A stretch of DNA of 34,288 nucleotides from Hyphomicrobiales bacterium. GTDB lineage: Bacteria > Pseudomonadota > Alphaproteobacteria > Rhizobiales > Beijerinckiaceae. Under the pieces are notes generated by a model. That model was not told the DNA's origin and did no database searches. It worked only from the letters and a program-made list of their open reading frames with translations. Shown here piece by piece: positions 1 to 7,429 of this stretch. The stretch is taken from NCBI GenBank assembly GCA_947455725.1, contig CANGPL010000029.1:1-34288 (forward strand). Direction: 5' to 3'. The position numbers were made by a program, and so were the translations under genes. The stretch's first letter is position 1, and every line of letters begins with the position of its first letter.

Positions 1-10
1 GATCTAACCC

Positions 11-394
11 TCACCGCGTCGCCATATAACCCGCGACCATTAACTCTGCCGTCGCCGGATTACACGCCATCGGGATATCATAGACCAGAGCCAACCGGGT
101 CAGCGCCTTCACATCCACATCATGCGGGTGAGGCGAAAGCGGGTCGACGAAAAACACCAGCCCATCGATTTTACCCTCGGCGATCAGCGCGCCAATTTGC
201 TGGTCGCCCCCCATCGGCCCGCTTTTCATGCGCTCGATCGTGAGTTCCGGGCAGCGCTCCAAAATGCGCGTGCCAGTGGTTCCCGTGGCCACGATATCGC
301 ACAGCGCCAGATTATCGCGGTGTTTTTCCGCCCAATCGACCATTCGGGCTTTCATCTGGTCATGGGCGATAAGGGCGAGCTTGAAGCGGGCCAT
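11..394 (-). CDS. mgsA: methylglyoxal synthase
   Basis: Converts dihydroxyacetone phosphate to methylglyoxal and phosphate, a cytosolic bypass of lower glycolysis. The 127-residue product is shorter than the 152-residue E. coli enzyme, mainly at the ends, but the core is complete. It has the N-terminal LIAHDQMK segment (residues 8-15), the phosphate-binding ATGTTGT stretch (36-42), SGPMGGDQQ (58-66) with the expected catalytic Asp at 64, FFVDPL (81-86) with Asp84, and PHDVDVKAL with His91 and Asp94. The ATG at 394 is preceded by AAAAGGACTCC. An out-of-frame ATG lies five bases upstream. The gene diverges from the nucleoside transporter operon across a 179-base gap. Identification is firm from motif spacing. 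A functional link to pentose released from nucleosides is only inference. Confidence 0.96.
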   Translation of the reverse strand: MARFKLALIAHDQMKARMVDWAEKHRDNLALCDIVATGTTGTRILERCPELTIERMKSGPMGGDQQIGALIAEGKIDGLVFFVDPLSPHPHDVDVKALTRLALVYDIPMACNPATAELMVAGYMATR

Positions 395-573
395 GGCATG
401 GAGTCCTTTTTGAAATCAGCATCACCACCATAAAACGCCAATGCACTTTTAGAAAGCATCCACAATAGCGATGCAATTGCCGTAAAAATTGGCTTCCCGC
501 ATTGCGTTCGTCGTGCGATGTTTAAGCTTAGACAGTCTCATTGGGCTGTAGGACCGATAAGAGGGGAGATACC

Positions 574-1566
574 ATGCGTTCTTTTATACTCGGCGCGATG
601 ATGACAGCGGGCCTCACGCTCGCCGCACATGCGGATACCATTAAGCCAGCCATTGTTTATGATCTTGGCGGCAAATTTGATAAGTCGTTTAACGAGGGCG
701 TTTTCCATGGCGCGGAAGCGTTTCAGAAATCCTCCGGCATCGAGTTTCATGATTTTGAAATCCAGAACGATGCCCAGCGCGAACAGGCTTTGCGCCGTTT
801 TGCGAAAGATGGCTTTTCACCCATTCTAGCCGTTGGCTTCAGCCAAGCGTCGGCCGTTGAAAAGGTCGCCAAAGAATTCCCGGACACGAAGTTTTCGATT
901 ATCGATATGGTCGTTGATGCACCGAATGTGCAGTCGATCGTGTTCAAGGAACATGAAGGCTCGTTCCTCGTTGGTCTTCTGGCCGCCAAGGCATCGAAAA
1001 CCGGCAAAGTCGGCTTTGTCGGCGGCATGGATATTCCGCTCATCCGCCGCTTCGCGTGCGGCTATGTACAAGGCGTCAAATACGCCAATCCAAAAGATGA
1101 AGTGCTGCAGAACATGACGGGCACCACGGGTGCGGCATGGAATGACCCTGTAAAGGGTGCGGAACTCGCCAAATCGCAGATCGATCGTGGTGCGGATGTT
1201 GTCTATCACGCAGCTGGCGGCACGGGTGTTGGCGTTCTGCGTGCGACAGCTGATGCAGGCAAGCTCGGCATCGGTGTGGATTCGAACCAGAACGGCATGC
1301 ATCCCGGCAAGGTTCTCACCTCCATGCTGAAGCGCGTTGACAATGCAACAATCGCCTCCTTCCAAGCCGCGAAAGACGGCACCTGGAAGTCAGGCATCAG
1401 CGTTCTTGGCCTCAAAGAAAACGGCGTTGGCTGGGCGTTGGATGACAACAACAAGGCACTCATCACGGCCGATATGAAAGCCGCTGTTGACGCTGCAACC
1501 GCCGATATCGCTTCGGGCAAAATCGTGGTTCACGATTACATGTCGGACAGCAAGTGCCCCGACTAA
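574..1566 (+). CDS. BMP-family ABC transporter substrate-binding protein (nucleoside-type)
   Basis: Periplasmic binding protein of the BMP/PnrA family, whose characterised members bind purine and other nucleosides. The ATG at 574 follows a good GAGGGGAG ribosome site and gives 330 residues. The same frame is open back to a TTG at 541, which would only lengthen the signal peptide. Residues 1-19 form a Sec signal ending in AAHA before DT. There is no lipobox cysteine, so the protein should be soluble. Family segments seen are GGKFDKSFNEG near the mature N terminus, VGFVGGMDIP in the middle and YHAAGGTGVG towards the end. It is first in an operon with an ATPase, two permeases and cytidine deaminase. 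That context supports nucleosides as substrate, although some relatives bind other ligands. Confidence 0.93.
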   Translation: MRSFILGAMMTAGLTLAAHADTIKPAIVYDLGGKFDKSFNEGVFHGAEAFQKSSGIEFHDFEIQNDAQREQALRRFAKDGFSPILAVGFSQASAVEKVAKEFPDTKFSIIDMVVDAPNVQSIVFKEHEGSFLVGLLAAKASKTGKVGFVGGMDIPLIRRFACGYVQGVKYANPKDEVLQNMTGTTGAAWNDPVKGAELAKSQIDRGADVVYHAAGGTGVGVLRATADAGKLGIGVDSNQNGMHPGKVLTSMLKRVDNATIASFQAAKDGTWKSGISVLGLKENGVGWALDDNNKALITADMKAAVDAATADIASGKIVVHDYMSDSKCPD

Positions 1567-3107
1567 TGAACAGCGTGGCGGGCCCTGTGCCCGCCATTGC
1601 CTTGTCGGATATCGATAAACGCTTCGGTGAGGTTCGCGCCAACAAGAATGTGAACCTCACGGTTGCAAGCGGTTCCGTGCATGGAGTCGTTGGCGAAAAC
1701 GGTGCGGGTAAATCGACCTTGATGTCGATCCTGTACGGCTTTTACGAAGCCGATCGCGGCACCATCCACATTCATGGCAAGCCGGTCAGTATTCGCTCGC
1801 CGAAAGAGGCGATAGCGGTCGGCATTGGCATGGTGCATCAGCATTTTATGCTCGTTGAACCCTTAAGCGTGATCGATAATGTCATGCTCGGTGCCGAAGG
1901 CGGCGCGATGCTCGCCAAGGGTGAAGCGCAGATGCGCGCAGCGCTCGCCAAACTCGCTGAAGATTACGGCTTGGTGATTGACCCCGACGCGATTGTTGGT
2001 GATCTCCCCGTTGGCCTGCAACAACGCGTTGAAATTTTAAAAGCGCTCGTTCGCGGCGCCGATATTCTCATCCTTGATGAACCCACCGCTGTGTTGACGC
2101 CTGATGAAGCCGAGCAGCTTTTTGTGCTCCTTCGCACGCTCGCAGCGCAAGGCAAAACGGTGATCCTCATCACGCATAAGCTTAACGAGATCATGGCCGT
2201 GACCGATCACGTCTCGGTGATGCGTCGCGGCGAAATGGTCGCAACACTTAAAACCGCTGAAACCTCGCCTGAGCAATTGGCCGATCAGATGGTCGGTCGC
2301 CATGTGCTCCTCGACGTGTCGAAAGGCCCTGCGAAACTCGGACCTGTGCGCTTGAGCGTTGAAAATGTGGTGATCCGCGATGCCCATGCTTCGCTGCGCG
2401 TCAAAGATGTTTCGTTCCAAGTGCGCGCCGGTGAAATTTTAGGCCTCGCCGGTGTGGCAGGCAACGGCCAAAGCGAACTCTTGGAAGCCTTGGCCGGTAT
2501 CATCACGCCAACGCTTGGTCGCATCACGCTTGATGGCCAAGACCTTATCACCCTCGCCCCAACGCCCGCCGAGCGTCGCGCGCAGGGTGTGTTGCACATC
2601 CCCGAAGACCGCCAACGCATGGGGCTCGTCCCTGCGTTTAGCGCCGCCGAGAGCATGATTTTGGGCTTCCAATCAGACCATGAATTTGGCACAGGTCCTT
2701 TGCTGTCCGCTGCCGCTATTGCAGCGCATACCGCGAAAGAAATGGATCTCTACGATATCCGCCCGCGTCAAACCTCGCTTAAAACGGCGAAATTCTCCGG
2801 CGGCAATCAACAAAAAATCGTGCTCGCGCGCGAGATCGAACATCAGCCCAAAGTATTGCTCGTCGGCCAACCGACCCGCGGCGTCGATGTCGGCGCCATT
2901 GAGTTCATCCATAAGCGGCTCATTGCTTTGCGCGATGCAGGTGTCGCCATTTTGTTGGTGTCGGTTGAGCTTGACGAAATCATGAGCCTGTCGGATCGCA
3001 TCATTGTGATGTGCGGCGGTGTGATTACCGGCGAGCGCACGCCAGAGACCACCAATGACCGCGATCTCGGACTGCTGATGGCGGGTGTCACGGAGCGCGC
3101 CGCATGA
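1566..3107 (+). CDS. ABC transporter ATP-binding protein, double-domain nucleoside type
   Basis: Cytoplasmic ATPase of the BMP-linked importer, with two ABC domains in one 513-residue chain like the sugar-type (RbsA/YufO) ATPases. Domain 1 has a canonical Walker A, GENGAGKST (residues 43-51), Walker B ILILDEPT, and a degenerate signature reading VGLQQRVE. Domain 2 has the degenerate P-loop GVAGNGQSE, a good signature FSGGNQQK, and a Walker B ending VGQPTRGVDVG in which Gln replaces the catalytic Glu. This asymmetry is usual in the family, so probably only one site hydrolyses ATP efficiently. The ATG at 1566 shares its A with the TAA of the upstream gene. A GTG at 1554 is also in frame. The stop overlaps the next permease by four bases. 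Confidence 0.95.
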   Translation: MNSVAGPVPAIALSDIDKRFGEVRANKNVNLTVASGSVHGVVGENGAGKSTLMSILYGFYEADRGTIHIHGKPVSIRSPKEAIAVGIGMVHQHFMLVEPLSVIDNVMLGAEGGAMLAKGEAQMRAALAKLAEDYGLVIDPDAIVGDLPVGLQQRVEILKALVRGADILILDEPTAVLTPDEAEQLFVLLRTLAAQGKTVILITHKLNEIMAVTDHVSVMRRGEMVATLKTAETSPEQLADQMVGRHVLLDVSKGPAKLGPVRLSVENVVIRDAHASLRVKDVSFQVRAGEILGLAGVAGNGQSELLEALAGIITPTLGRITLDGQDLITLAPTPAERRAQGVLHIPEDRQRMGLVPAFSAAESMILGFQSDHEFGTGPLLSAAAIAAHTAKEMDLYDIRPRQTSLKTAKFSGGNQQKIVLAREIEHQPKVLLVGQPTRGVDVGAIEFIHKRLIALRDAGVAILLVSVELDEIMSLSDRIIVMCGGVITGERTPETTNDRDLGLLMAGVTERAA

Positions 3108-4207
3108 GCACGCCGATTGAACTTCCAAAATGGGCCGATGTCAGCCTCGTTCCCATTCTCGCGGTGATCGTCGCCTTCCTCGTCGCGGGCCTCGTGGTGC
3201 TGGGCATCGGCGAGAACCCCGTCAAAGCTACGCTGTTGTTGCTCAAAGGCGCTTTAGGCTCAGGCGAGGGCATCGGCTACACGCTGTATTACGCCACGAA
3301 TTTTATTTTTACAGGCTTAGCCGTTGCCATCGCCTTTCATGCGGGCCTGTTCAATATTGGCGGCGAAGGCCAAGCCACGATGGGCGGTCTCGGTGCCGCT
3401 CTTATTTGTCTCAGATTCGATTTTTTGCCTTGGTATATCGTCTTGCCGCTCGCTATTTTAGGTGCGATGGCGATGGGTGCGCTATGGGCCTTTATCCCCG
3501 GCTATTTGCAAGTCAAACGCGGCAGCCATGTCGTTATCACGACCATTATGTTCAATTTTTTAGCCGCAACTCTGGTTGTGTATTTGCTCGTCAATGTGAT
3601 CGGCAAACCCGGTTTGATGTCGCCCGAAACACGCACCTTTGCAGCCTCAGCCCATCTACCCTATCTGCATGAGGCGCTCGCTTATTTCGGCATTATCATT
3701 CCAAAATCACCGCTCAATCTTTCCTTAGCTTTGGCGCTCTTAGCCTCGGCCTTTGTGTGGGTGCTTCTCTGGCACACCAAGCTTGGTTACGCGATCCGCA
3801 CCGTGGGCCACAGCCCAACGGCCGCAACTTATGCCGGTATTTCAATCGGTCGCATTACCTTGATTACCATGGCCATTTCCGGTGCTTTAGCAGGCTTACT
3901 GGCGGTCAATGAAATCTTGGGCGTGCAAGGCCGTTTGCTGCTTGAATTTTCCTCCGGCTATGGCTTTATCGGCATCGCGGTGGCGTTGATGGGCCGAGCC
4001 CATCCGGTTGGCATTGTTTTAGCGTCAATCCTCTTCGGCATGCTCTATCAAGGCGGCACGGAACTTTCCTTCGAAATACCACGCGTCACGCGCGATATGA
4101 TCGTCGCCATTTCAGGCCTCGTCATTCTGTTTGCGGGTGCCTTGGATGGTTTGATCCGTAGACCCGTGGCCGGTCTCTTCTCCCGTTTCTTAAAAAGCGG
4201 GGTGTGA
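3104..4207 (+). CDS. ABC transporter permease (YufP-type nucleoside permease)
   Basis: Inner-membrane permease of the BMP-type importer, 367 residues with about eight to ten hydrophobic segments starting near residue 15. The segments AFHAGLFNIGGEGQATMG and GRAHPVGIVLASILFG are characteristic of the branched-chain/ribose permease superfamily, and AIRTVGHSPTAATYAGI forms the cytoplasmic coupling loop. The ATG at 3104 overlaps the preceding TGA by four bases (ATGA), a coupling typical of subunits made in fixed ratio. It pairs with the next gene to form a heterodimeric channel. Family assignment is firm. The transported nucleosides are inferred from the neighbouring cytidine deaminase and purine nucleoside phosphorylase genes. 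Confidence 0.94.
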   Translation: MSTPIELPKWADVSLVPILAVIVAFLVAGLVVLGIGENPVKATLLLLKGALGSGEGIGYTLYYATNFIFTGLAVAIAFHAGLFNIGGEGQATMGGLGAALICLRFDFLPWYIVLPLAILGAMAMGALWAFIPGYLQVKRGSHVVITTIMFNFLAATLVVYLLVNVIGKPGLMSPETRTFAASAHLPYLHEALAYFGIIIPKSPLNLSLALALLASAFVWVLLWHTKLGYAIRTVGHSPTAATYAGISIGRITLITMAISGALAGLLAVNEILGVQGRLLLEFSSGYGFIGIAVALMGRAHPVGIVLASILFGMLYQGGTELSFEIPRVTRDMIVAISGLVILFAGALDGLIRRPVAGLFSRFLKSGV

Positions 4208-5184
4208 GCGATATGGAAATCTATTCGACGCTCATTGCCATTCTTGAATCTGGTATGCGGCTGAGCGTGCCTTTGGTCTTTGCCTGTCTCGCAGGTTTGT
4301 GGTCGGAGCGTTCCGGCGTTGTCGATATCGGCTTAGAAGGTAAAATGCTGGTCGCAGCCTTTGCCTCCGCAGCCGCGGCGGGCGCCACCAATAATGCGCT
4401 GATTGGCTTGGGCGCGGGCATTATCGCTTCCATCGGTTTTGCGCTCATTCATGGCTTTGCAGCGATTAGCCAACGCGGCAATCAAATCGTCTCTGGCGTG
4501 GCGATTAATATGTTGGCCGCTGGTCTCACCGCTTTGGTCGGCAATGCCTGGTACGCGCAAGGTGGCCGTACGCCACCGCTAGAAGGCAATGCCCGTTTCC
4601 AGCCTCTCACTTGGCCGGGTGCTGAAACGATCGATCAAATCCCCTTGATCGGGCCCGTCTATGCGCATCTCATCTCGGGCCATTCCACGCTTGCCTATTG
4701 CGCCTTGGTCGCAACCCTTCTGAGTGGCTTCGTCTTGCGTCGCACGCGCTTCGGCTTACGCATCCGCGCGGTGGGTGAAAATCCCGCAGCGGTTGATACC
4801 GCAGGCGTATCGGTCACCCGCCTTCGCTATTTCGCGGTGATTATTGCGGGTGTCTTATGCGGCTTTGCGGGTTCTTATCTGGCGCTTGGCCAAGCCGCAG
4901 GCTTTCTCACCAATATGACGGCGGGCAAAGGCTTTATCGCGCTTGCCGCTTTGATCTTCGCTAAATGGCGCGCTTGGCCTGCCCTTTGGACGTGCTTTCT
5001 CTTCGGCCTATTGGATGCGGTGGCCATTCGCCTGCAAGGCGTCATGGTACCGGGCATAGGCCAAATCCCCGTACAAGCCATTCAGGCGCTGCCCTATCTG
5101 ATGACGGTCATTTTGCTCGCAGGCTTTATTGGCAAGGCCATACCGCCAAAAGCCTCGGGCCTGCCTTATGTGAAAGAACGCTGA
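4204..5184 (+). CDS. ABC transporter permease (YufQ-type nucleoside permease)
   Basis: Second permease of the importer, 326 residues and strongly hydrophobic. It shows the family hallmark GVVDIGLEGKMLVAAFAS near residue 40, which parallels FNIGGEGQ in its partner, and the loop IRAVGENPAAVDTAGVS that contacts the ATPase. The most likely start is the GTG at 4204, which overlaps the previous TGA (GTGA). The ATG at 4213, four codons in, is the alternative; neither has a strong ribosome site, consistent with translational coupling. The TGA at its end overlaps the ATG of cytidine deaminase by one base. The channel subunit role is well supported; substrate identity is inferred from the operon. Confidence 0.94.
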   Translation: MSDMEIYSTLIAILESGMRLSVPLVFACLAGLWSERSGVVDIGLEGKMLVAAFASAAAAGATNNALIGLGAGIIASIGFALIHGFAAISQRGNQIVSGVAINMLAAGLTALVGNAWYAQGGRTPPLEGNARFQPLTWPGAETIDQIPLIGPVYAHLISGHSTLAYCALVATLLSGFVLRRTRFGLRIRAVGENPAAVDTAGVSVTRLRYFAVIIAGVLCGFAGSYLALGQAAGFLTNMTAGKGFIALAALIFAKWRAWPALWTCFLFGLLDAVAIRLQGVMVPGIGQIPVQAIQALPYLMTVILLAGFIGKAIPPKASGLPYVKER

Positions 5185-5594
5185 TGGATGCTCACCTCAA
5201 AGCCCTGTTCGATGCTGCGGATTTAGCCGCCGCAAGGGCCTATGCGCCCTATTCAAACTTTTCTGTAGGTGCCGCCATCCGTACGCCTTCGGGCTATATC
5301 ATTTCAGGTTGCAATGTCGAAAACGCCGCCTATCCCGCAGGCACCTGCGCCGAAGCGGGCGCGATTGCAGCCATGATCGCAACAGGCGAAAGCAAAATCA
5401 GCGAGATCGCCATTGTCGGCGTGAAAAGCAACCCGTGCTATCCCTGCGGCGCATGCCGCCAACGCATCTTCGAATTTTCCGATGCTGCAACGCGCGTTCA
5501 TCTGCGCGATGGCGCAACAGGTGAAGCGATAACGCATTCCATTGACGCATTGTTACCGCACGCTTTTGGTCCACGGGATTTAGGCATTGGTTAA
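5184..5594 (+). CDS. cdd: cytidine deaminase
   Basis: Hydrolytic deamination of cytidine and deoxycytidine to uridine and deoxyuridine in pyrimidine salvage, in the cytosol. The 136 residues match the short, homotetrameric class with one zinc per subunit. Substrate-binding CNVENAAY is at 43-50. The zinc-site TCAE follows at 54-57 (Cys55 and the catalytic Glu57), and PCGACRQ supplies Cys88 and Cys91. The ATG at 5184 uses the last base of the preceding permease stop codon, so I choose it over an in-frame extension lying inside the permease gene. As the last gene of the importer operon it probably acts on imported cytidine. A large palindromic repeat follows and may end the transcript. Confidence 0.97.
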   Translation: MDAHLKALFDAADLAAARAYAPYSNFSVGAAIRTPSGYIISGCNVENAAYPAGTCAEAGAIAAMIATGESKISEIAIVGVKSNPCYPCGACRQRIFEFSDAATRVHLRDGATGEAITHSIDALLPHAFGPRDLGIG

Positions 5595-5604
5595 ATTAAT
5601 AAAA

Positions 5605-5684
5605 CCCTCATGGTGAGCCGCCGCGAAGCGGCGTGTCGAACCACGCCCTTCGACTCGCACCTTCGGTGCGGCTCAGGGTGAGGG
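5605..5684. repeat. palindromic intergenic repeat (inverted repeat with two internal hairpins)
   Basis: The arms read CCCTCATGGTGAGCCGC at the left and GCGGCTCAGGGTGAGGG at the right. They are complementary except for the central TGG/CCC triplet. Between them lie two smaller hairpins, CCGCCGCGAAGCGGCG and CGCACCTTCGGTGCG, plus a CTTCGAC motif. The structure resembles dispersed REP-like elements common between genes of alphaproteobacteria. It sits between cdd and punA, where it could stabilise or terminate the upstream mRNA. The palindrome is directly visible; membership of a genome-wide family is inference. Confidence 0.8.
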
Positions 5685-5741
5685 TATTGGAATACAGATT
5701 AGATTTTTAAATTGAGACTTCGATACCACCACGGATTGAAC

Positions 5742-6551
5742 ATGACACACGACATCCCATCAGCCCTCCAAGCCCTCAAAGAATGGGGCGTCGAAGGGCC
5801 TTTTGAGGTTGGCCTCGTGCTCGGCACGGGCTTAGGCCCTGTAGCCGATCTCGTGCACAATCCGGTGATCGTTTCTTACGCACACATCCCGGGCTTTCCC
5901 AAAGGCCAAGTCTCGGGCCATTCCGCGCGCATTGTTGCGGGCCACATCGGCAAGACACACGTTTTCGTCATGCAAGGGCGCGCCCATTATTACGAACATG
6001 GCGATGCCGCCATTATGCGCACGCCGATTGAAACCATGGCCGCGCTCGGTATCAAAAACCTGATCCTAACCAACGCCGCAGGCTCGCTTCTCGAGGACGT
6101 ACCACCCGGCGCTTTGTCGCTTCTCGCCGACCATATCAATCTCTCCGGCGTCAACCCGCTGATCGGGATGGCGGACGATTCGCGCTTTGTACCCATGGTC
6201 GATGCCTATGATCCCGCATTGCGTTCATCCTTAAAGCAAGCGGCCATCGCATCCGACGTTAAGCTCAGCGAAGGCATCTATCACTGGTTCCCCGGCCCAA
6301 GCTTCGAAACCCCCGCCGAAATCCGCGCTTCAAAAATGTTGGGCGCAACACTAGTCGGCATGTCGACGGTCCCCGAAGTCATCCTAGCCCGTCGCATCGG
6401 ATTAAAGGTCGCCGCCATCTCCATGGTCACCAATTACGGCGCCGGCCTCTTCGGCGGCGCCCCCTCCCACGCCGAGACGAAGAGTGTTGCAGCCGAGGCG
6501 GGCGAGAAGATGAAGGTGCTGTTAGGGGCGTTTTTTAAAACCGCAATTTAG
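5742..6551 (+). CDS. punA: purine nucleoside phosphorylase
   Basis: Phosphorolysis of inosine and guanosine (and deoxy forms) to free base and (deoxy)ribose-1-phosphate. The 269-residue product belongs to the trimeric class I family. It has LGTGLGP near residue 30 (phosphate loop), SGHSARIVAG and MQGRAHYYEH in the first third, LTNAAGSL, the base-pocket segment GPSFETPAEIRA, GMSTVPEV, and VTNYGAG towards the end. The ATG at 5742 aligns with the expected N terminus; the TTG at 5712 in the same frame would add ten unlikely residues. It lies 147 bases beyond cdd, past a palindromic repeat, so it may or may not belong to the importer transcript. A diverged copy of its last codons lies at 7273-7316. 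Confidence 0.95.
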   Translation: MTHDIPSALQALKEWGVEGPFEVGLVLGTGLGPVADLVHNPVIVSYAHIPGFPKGQVSGHSARIVAGHIGKTHVFVMQGRAHYYEHGDAAIMRTPIETMAALGIKNLILTNAAGSLLEDVPPGALSLLADHINLSGVNPLIGMADDSRFVPMVDAYDPALRSSLKQAAIASDVKLSEGIYHWFPGPSFETPAEIRASKMLGATLVGMSTVPEVILARRIGLKVAAISMVTNYGAGLFGGAPSHAETKSVAAEAGEKMKVLLGAFFKTAI

Positions 6552-6554
6552 CTT

Positions 6555-6671
6555 CCCTCTCCCCTTGCGGGAGAGGGTGGCCCCCGAATGGGGGTCGGGT
6601 GAGGGGAAAGTCACCGCTAACCCCTCATCCGTCATGCTTCGCATGACACCTTCTCCCGCAAGGGGAGAAGG
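6555..6671. repeat. large nested inverted repeat after punA
   Basis: Two palindromes, 6555-6577 (CCCTCTCCCCTTGCGGGAGA and on) and 6649-6671 (CCTTCTCCCGCAAGGGGAGA and on), are also reverse complements of one another. Inside them, GTCGGGTGAGGGG and CCCCTCATCCG form further complementary arms, and GTCATGCTTCGCATGAC is another small hairpin. The element begins four bases after the punA stop. It looks like a mobile or REP-type palindromic unit and could act as a bidirectional terminator. Its sequence differs from the repeats at 5605 and 7325. Confidence 0.78.
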
Positions 6672-6683
6672 CCGAATAGCGGC

Positions 6684-6742
6684 CCGCGCCAACGCCCCAA
6701 ACCCTTCTTAATAGGTTGGACCGTCCGCAACGAAGCCCAACC
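6684..6742 (-). pseudogene. remnant of the 3' end of the epimerase gene
   Basis: Bases 6684-6720 align without gaps to 7442-7478, the last codons of the intact epimerase gene, with 31 of 37 identities including a 17-base perfect block (CCGCGCCAACGCCCCAA). The likeness continues with small gaps to about 6742 (shared CCGCAAC). The reading frame is broken, and nothing upstream of it resembles the rest of the epimerase. It is best read as a decayed second copy of that gene end. Confidence 0.7.
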
Positions 6743-6751
6743 TTTTGCAGA

Positions 6752-7210
6752 TCACTGATTAGAAATGCCAATCGGCACATTGCCCCAAACGGCAGGATCA
6801 CCAAACGCCAATTCTGCGGTTGTTCCATCGTCCAGTTTTGCAATGGCAATGCCTTGGCGAAGGTTTGATGCTCTTGAAATAATCGCAAAGCCTCGGCGCT
6901 CGTCAGAGCAAACGAAATTAGCTTTGATCGTCACGGCTGAATCAATTGAATTGTAGGTCCCACTGCACCGCACGCCATCCAGATTTTCGACCCAGAAATC
7001 ACCCAGCCCTGACGCACGCCACGTCGATTGGCCCTGATACACTTTGCCCTTTGAATCTCGACCACGAATTGGAAGATATTCTTCCGCATTCGCCGCCTGT
7101 TCGTCGCCCGCTGAAACAGCGTGGGGTTTTGGCATAAAACTAATGAGCCAAGGCGCCAATGCCACGGCAATAAGTCCCAAAAATAGTGTCTTTATTTCCC
7201 TTTGAATCAT
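6752..7210 (-). CDS. hypothetical membrane-anchored small protein
   Basis: A 152-residue protein I do not recognise. From the ATG at 7210, preceded by GGAG nine bases away, it begins with a basic stretch (MIQREIK), then one hydrophobic segment of about 17 residues (TLFLGLIAVALAPWLIS), suggesting an uncleaved anchor or signal peptide. A polar region follows, then a compact domain with two cysteines (VRCSGTY and FVCSDERRG) and a C-terminal LDDGTTAELAFGD. The frame is open further upstream to 7330, but that part runs over a punA remnant and a palindromic repeat, so the longer start is rejected. It lies between remnants of the epimerase and punA ends, which suggests late arrival. The two cysteines could form a disulfide if the domain is periplasmic. 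Confidence 0.6.
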   Translation of the reverse strand: MIQREIKTLFLGLIAVALAPWLISFMPKPHAVSAGDEQAANAEEYLPIRGRDSKGKVYQGQSTWRASGLGDFWVENLDGVRCSGTYNSIDSAVTIKANFVCSDERRGFAIISRASNLRQGIAIAKLDDGTTAELAFGDPAVWGNVPIGISNQ

Positions 7211-7272
7211 AGGCTCTCGCTCCAACCAAGTGCCACTGCAAAGAGCGTATATATTCCCTAACGTTATGTCAC

Positions 7273-7316
7273 GCGAGAAGATGAAGGCGCTATTGGGCGC
7301 GTGGTTCGACACGTAA
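7273..7316 (+). pseudogene. remnant of the 3' end of punA
   Basis: Bases 7273-7301 match 6502-6530 at 25 of 29 positions, starting with a perfect 15-base block GCGAGAAGATGAAGG. Translated, this gives EKMKALLGAWFDT and a TAA stop at 7314-7316, against EKMKVLLGAFFKTAI at the end of intact PunA. Three of the four differences are at third codon positions, so this is a diverged coding end and not chance. Nothing upstream of 7272 resembles punA. Confidence 0.75.
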
Positions 7317-7324
7317 TTATTTTC

Positions 7325-7410
7325 CGTCATTGCGAGAAGCGCAGCGACGAAGCAACCCAGCCTTTTCTTGCGCCATCAACTGGGTTGCTTAGCGTTCGCT
7401 CGCAATGACG
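7325..7410. repeat. palindromic intergenic repeat (CGTCATTGCG family)
   Basis: The outer arms CGTCATTGCG (7325-7334) and CGCAATGACG (7401-7410) are perfect complements. The inner arms AAGCAACCCA (7350-7359) and TGGGTTGCTT (7381-7390) are also perfect. The central loop is about 21 bases. The CGTCATTGCGAG start is a common dispersed palindrome in proteobacterial genomes. It lies just beyond the epimerase gene end. Confidence 0.8.
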
Positions 7411-7429
7411 ATAGAGATGATATTGCGAC

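Noticed and set aside
395-573. Sigma-70-type promoter for the nucleoside operon in the mgsA gap
   Set aside because: TTGCGT at 502 and TTTAAG at 521 are too close together, and no better pair stands out. The region must hold promoters for both directions, but I cannot place them.
7211-7330. N-terminal extension of the hypothetical protein up to 7330
   Set aside because: The extension crosses the punA remnant and enters the palindromic repeat, while the ATG at 7210 has a GGAG site followed by a signal-like segment.
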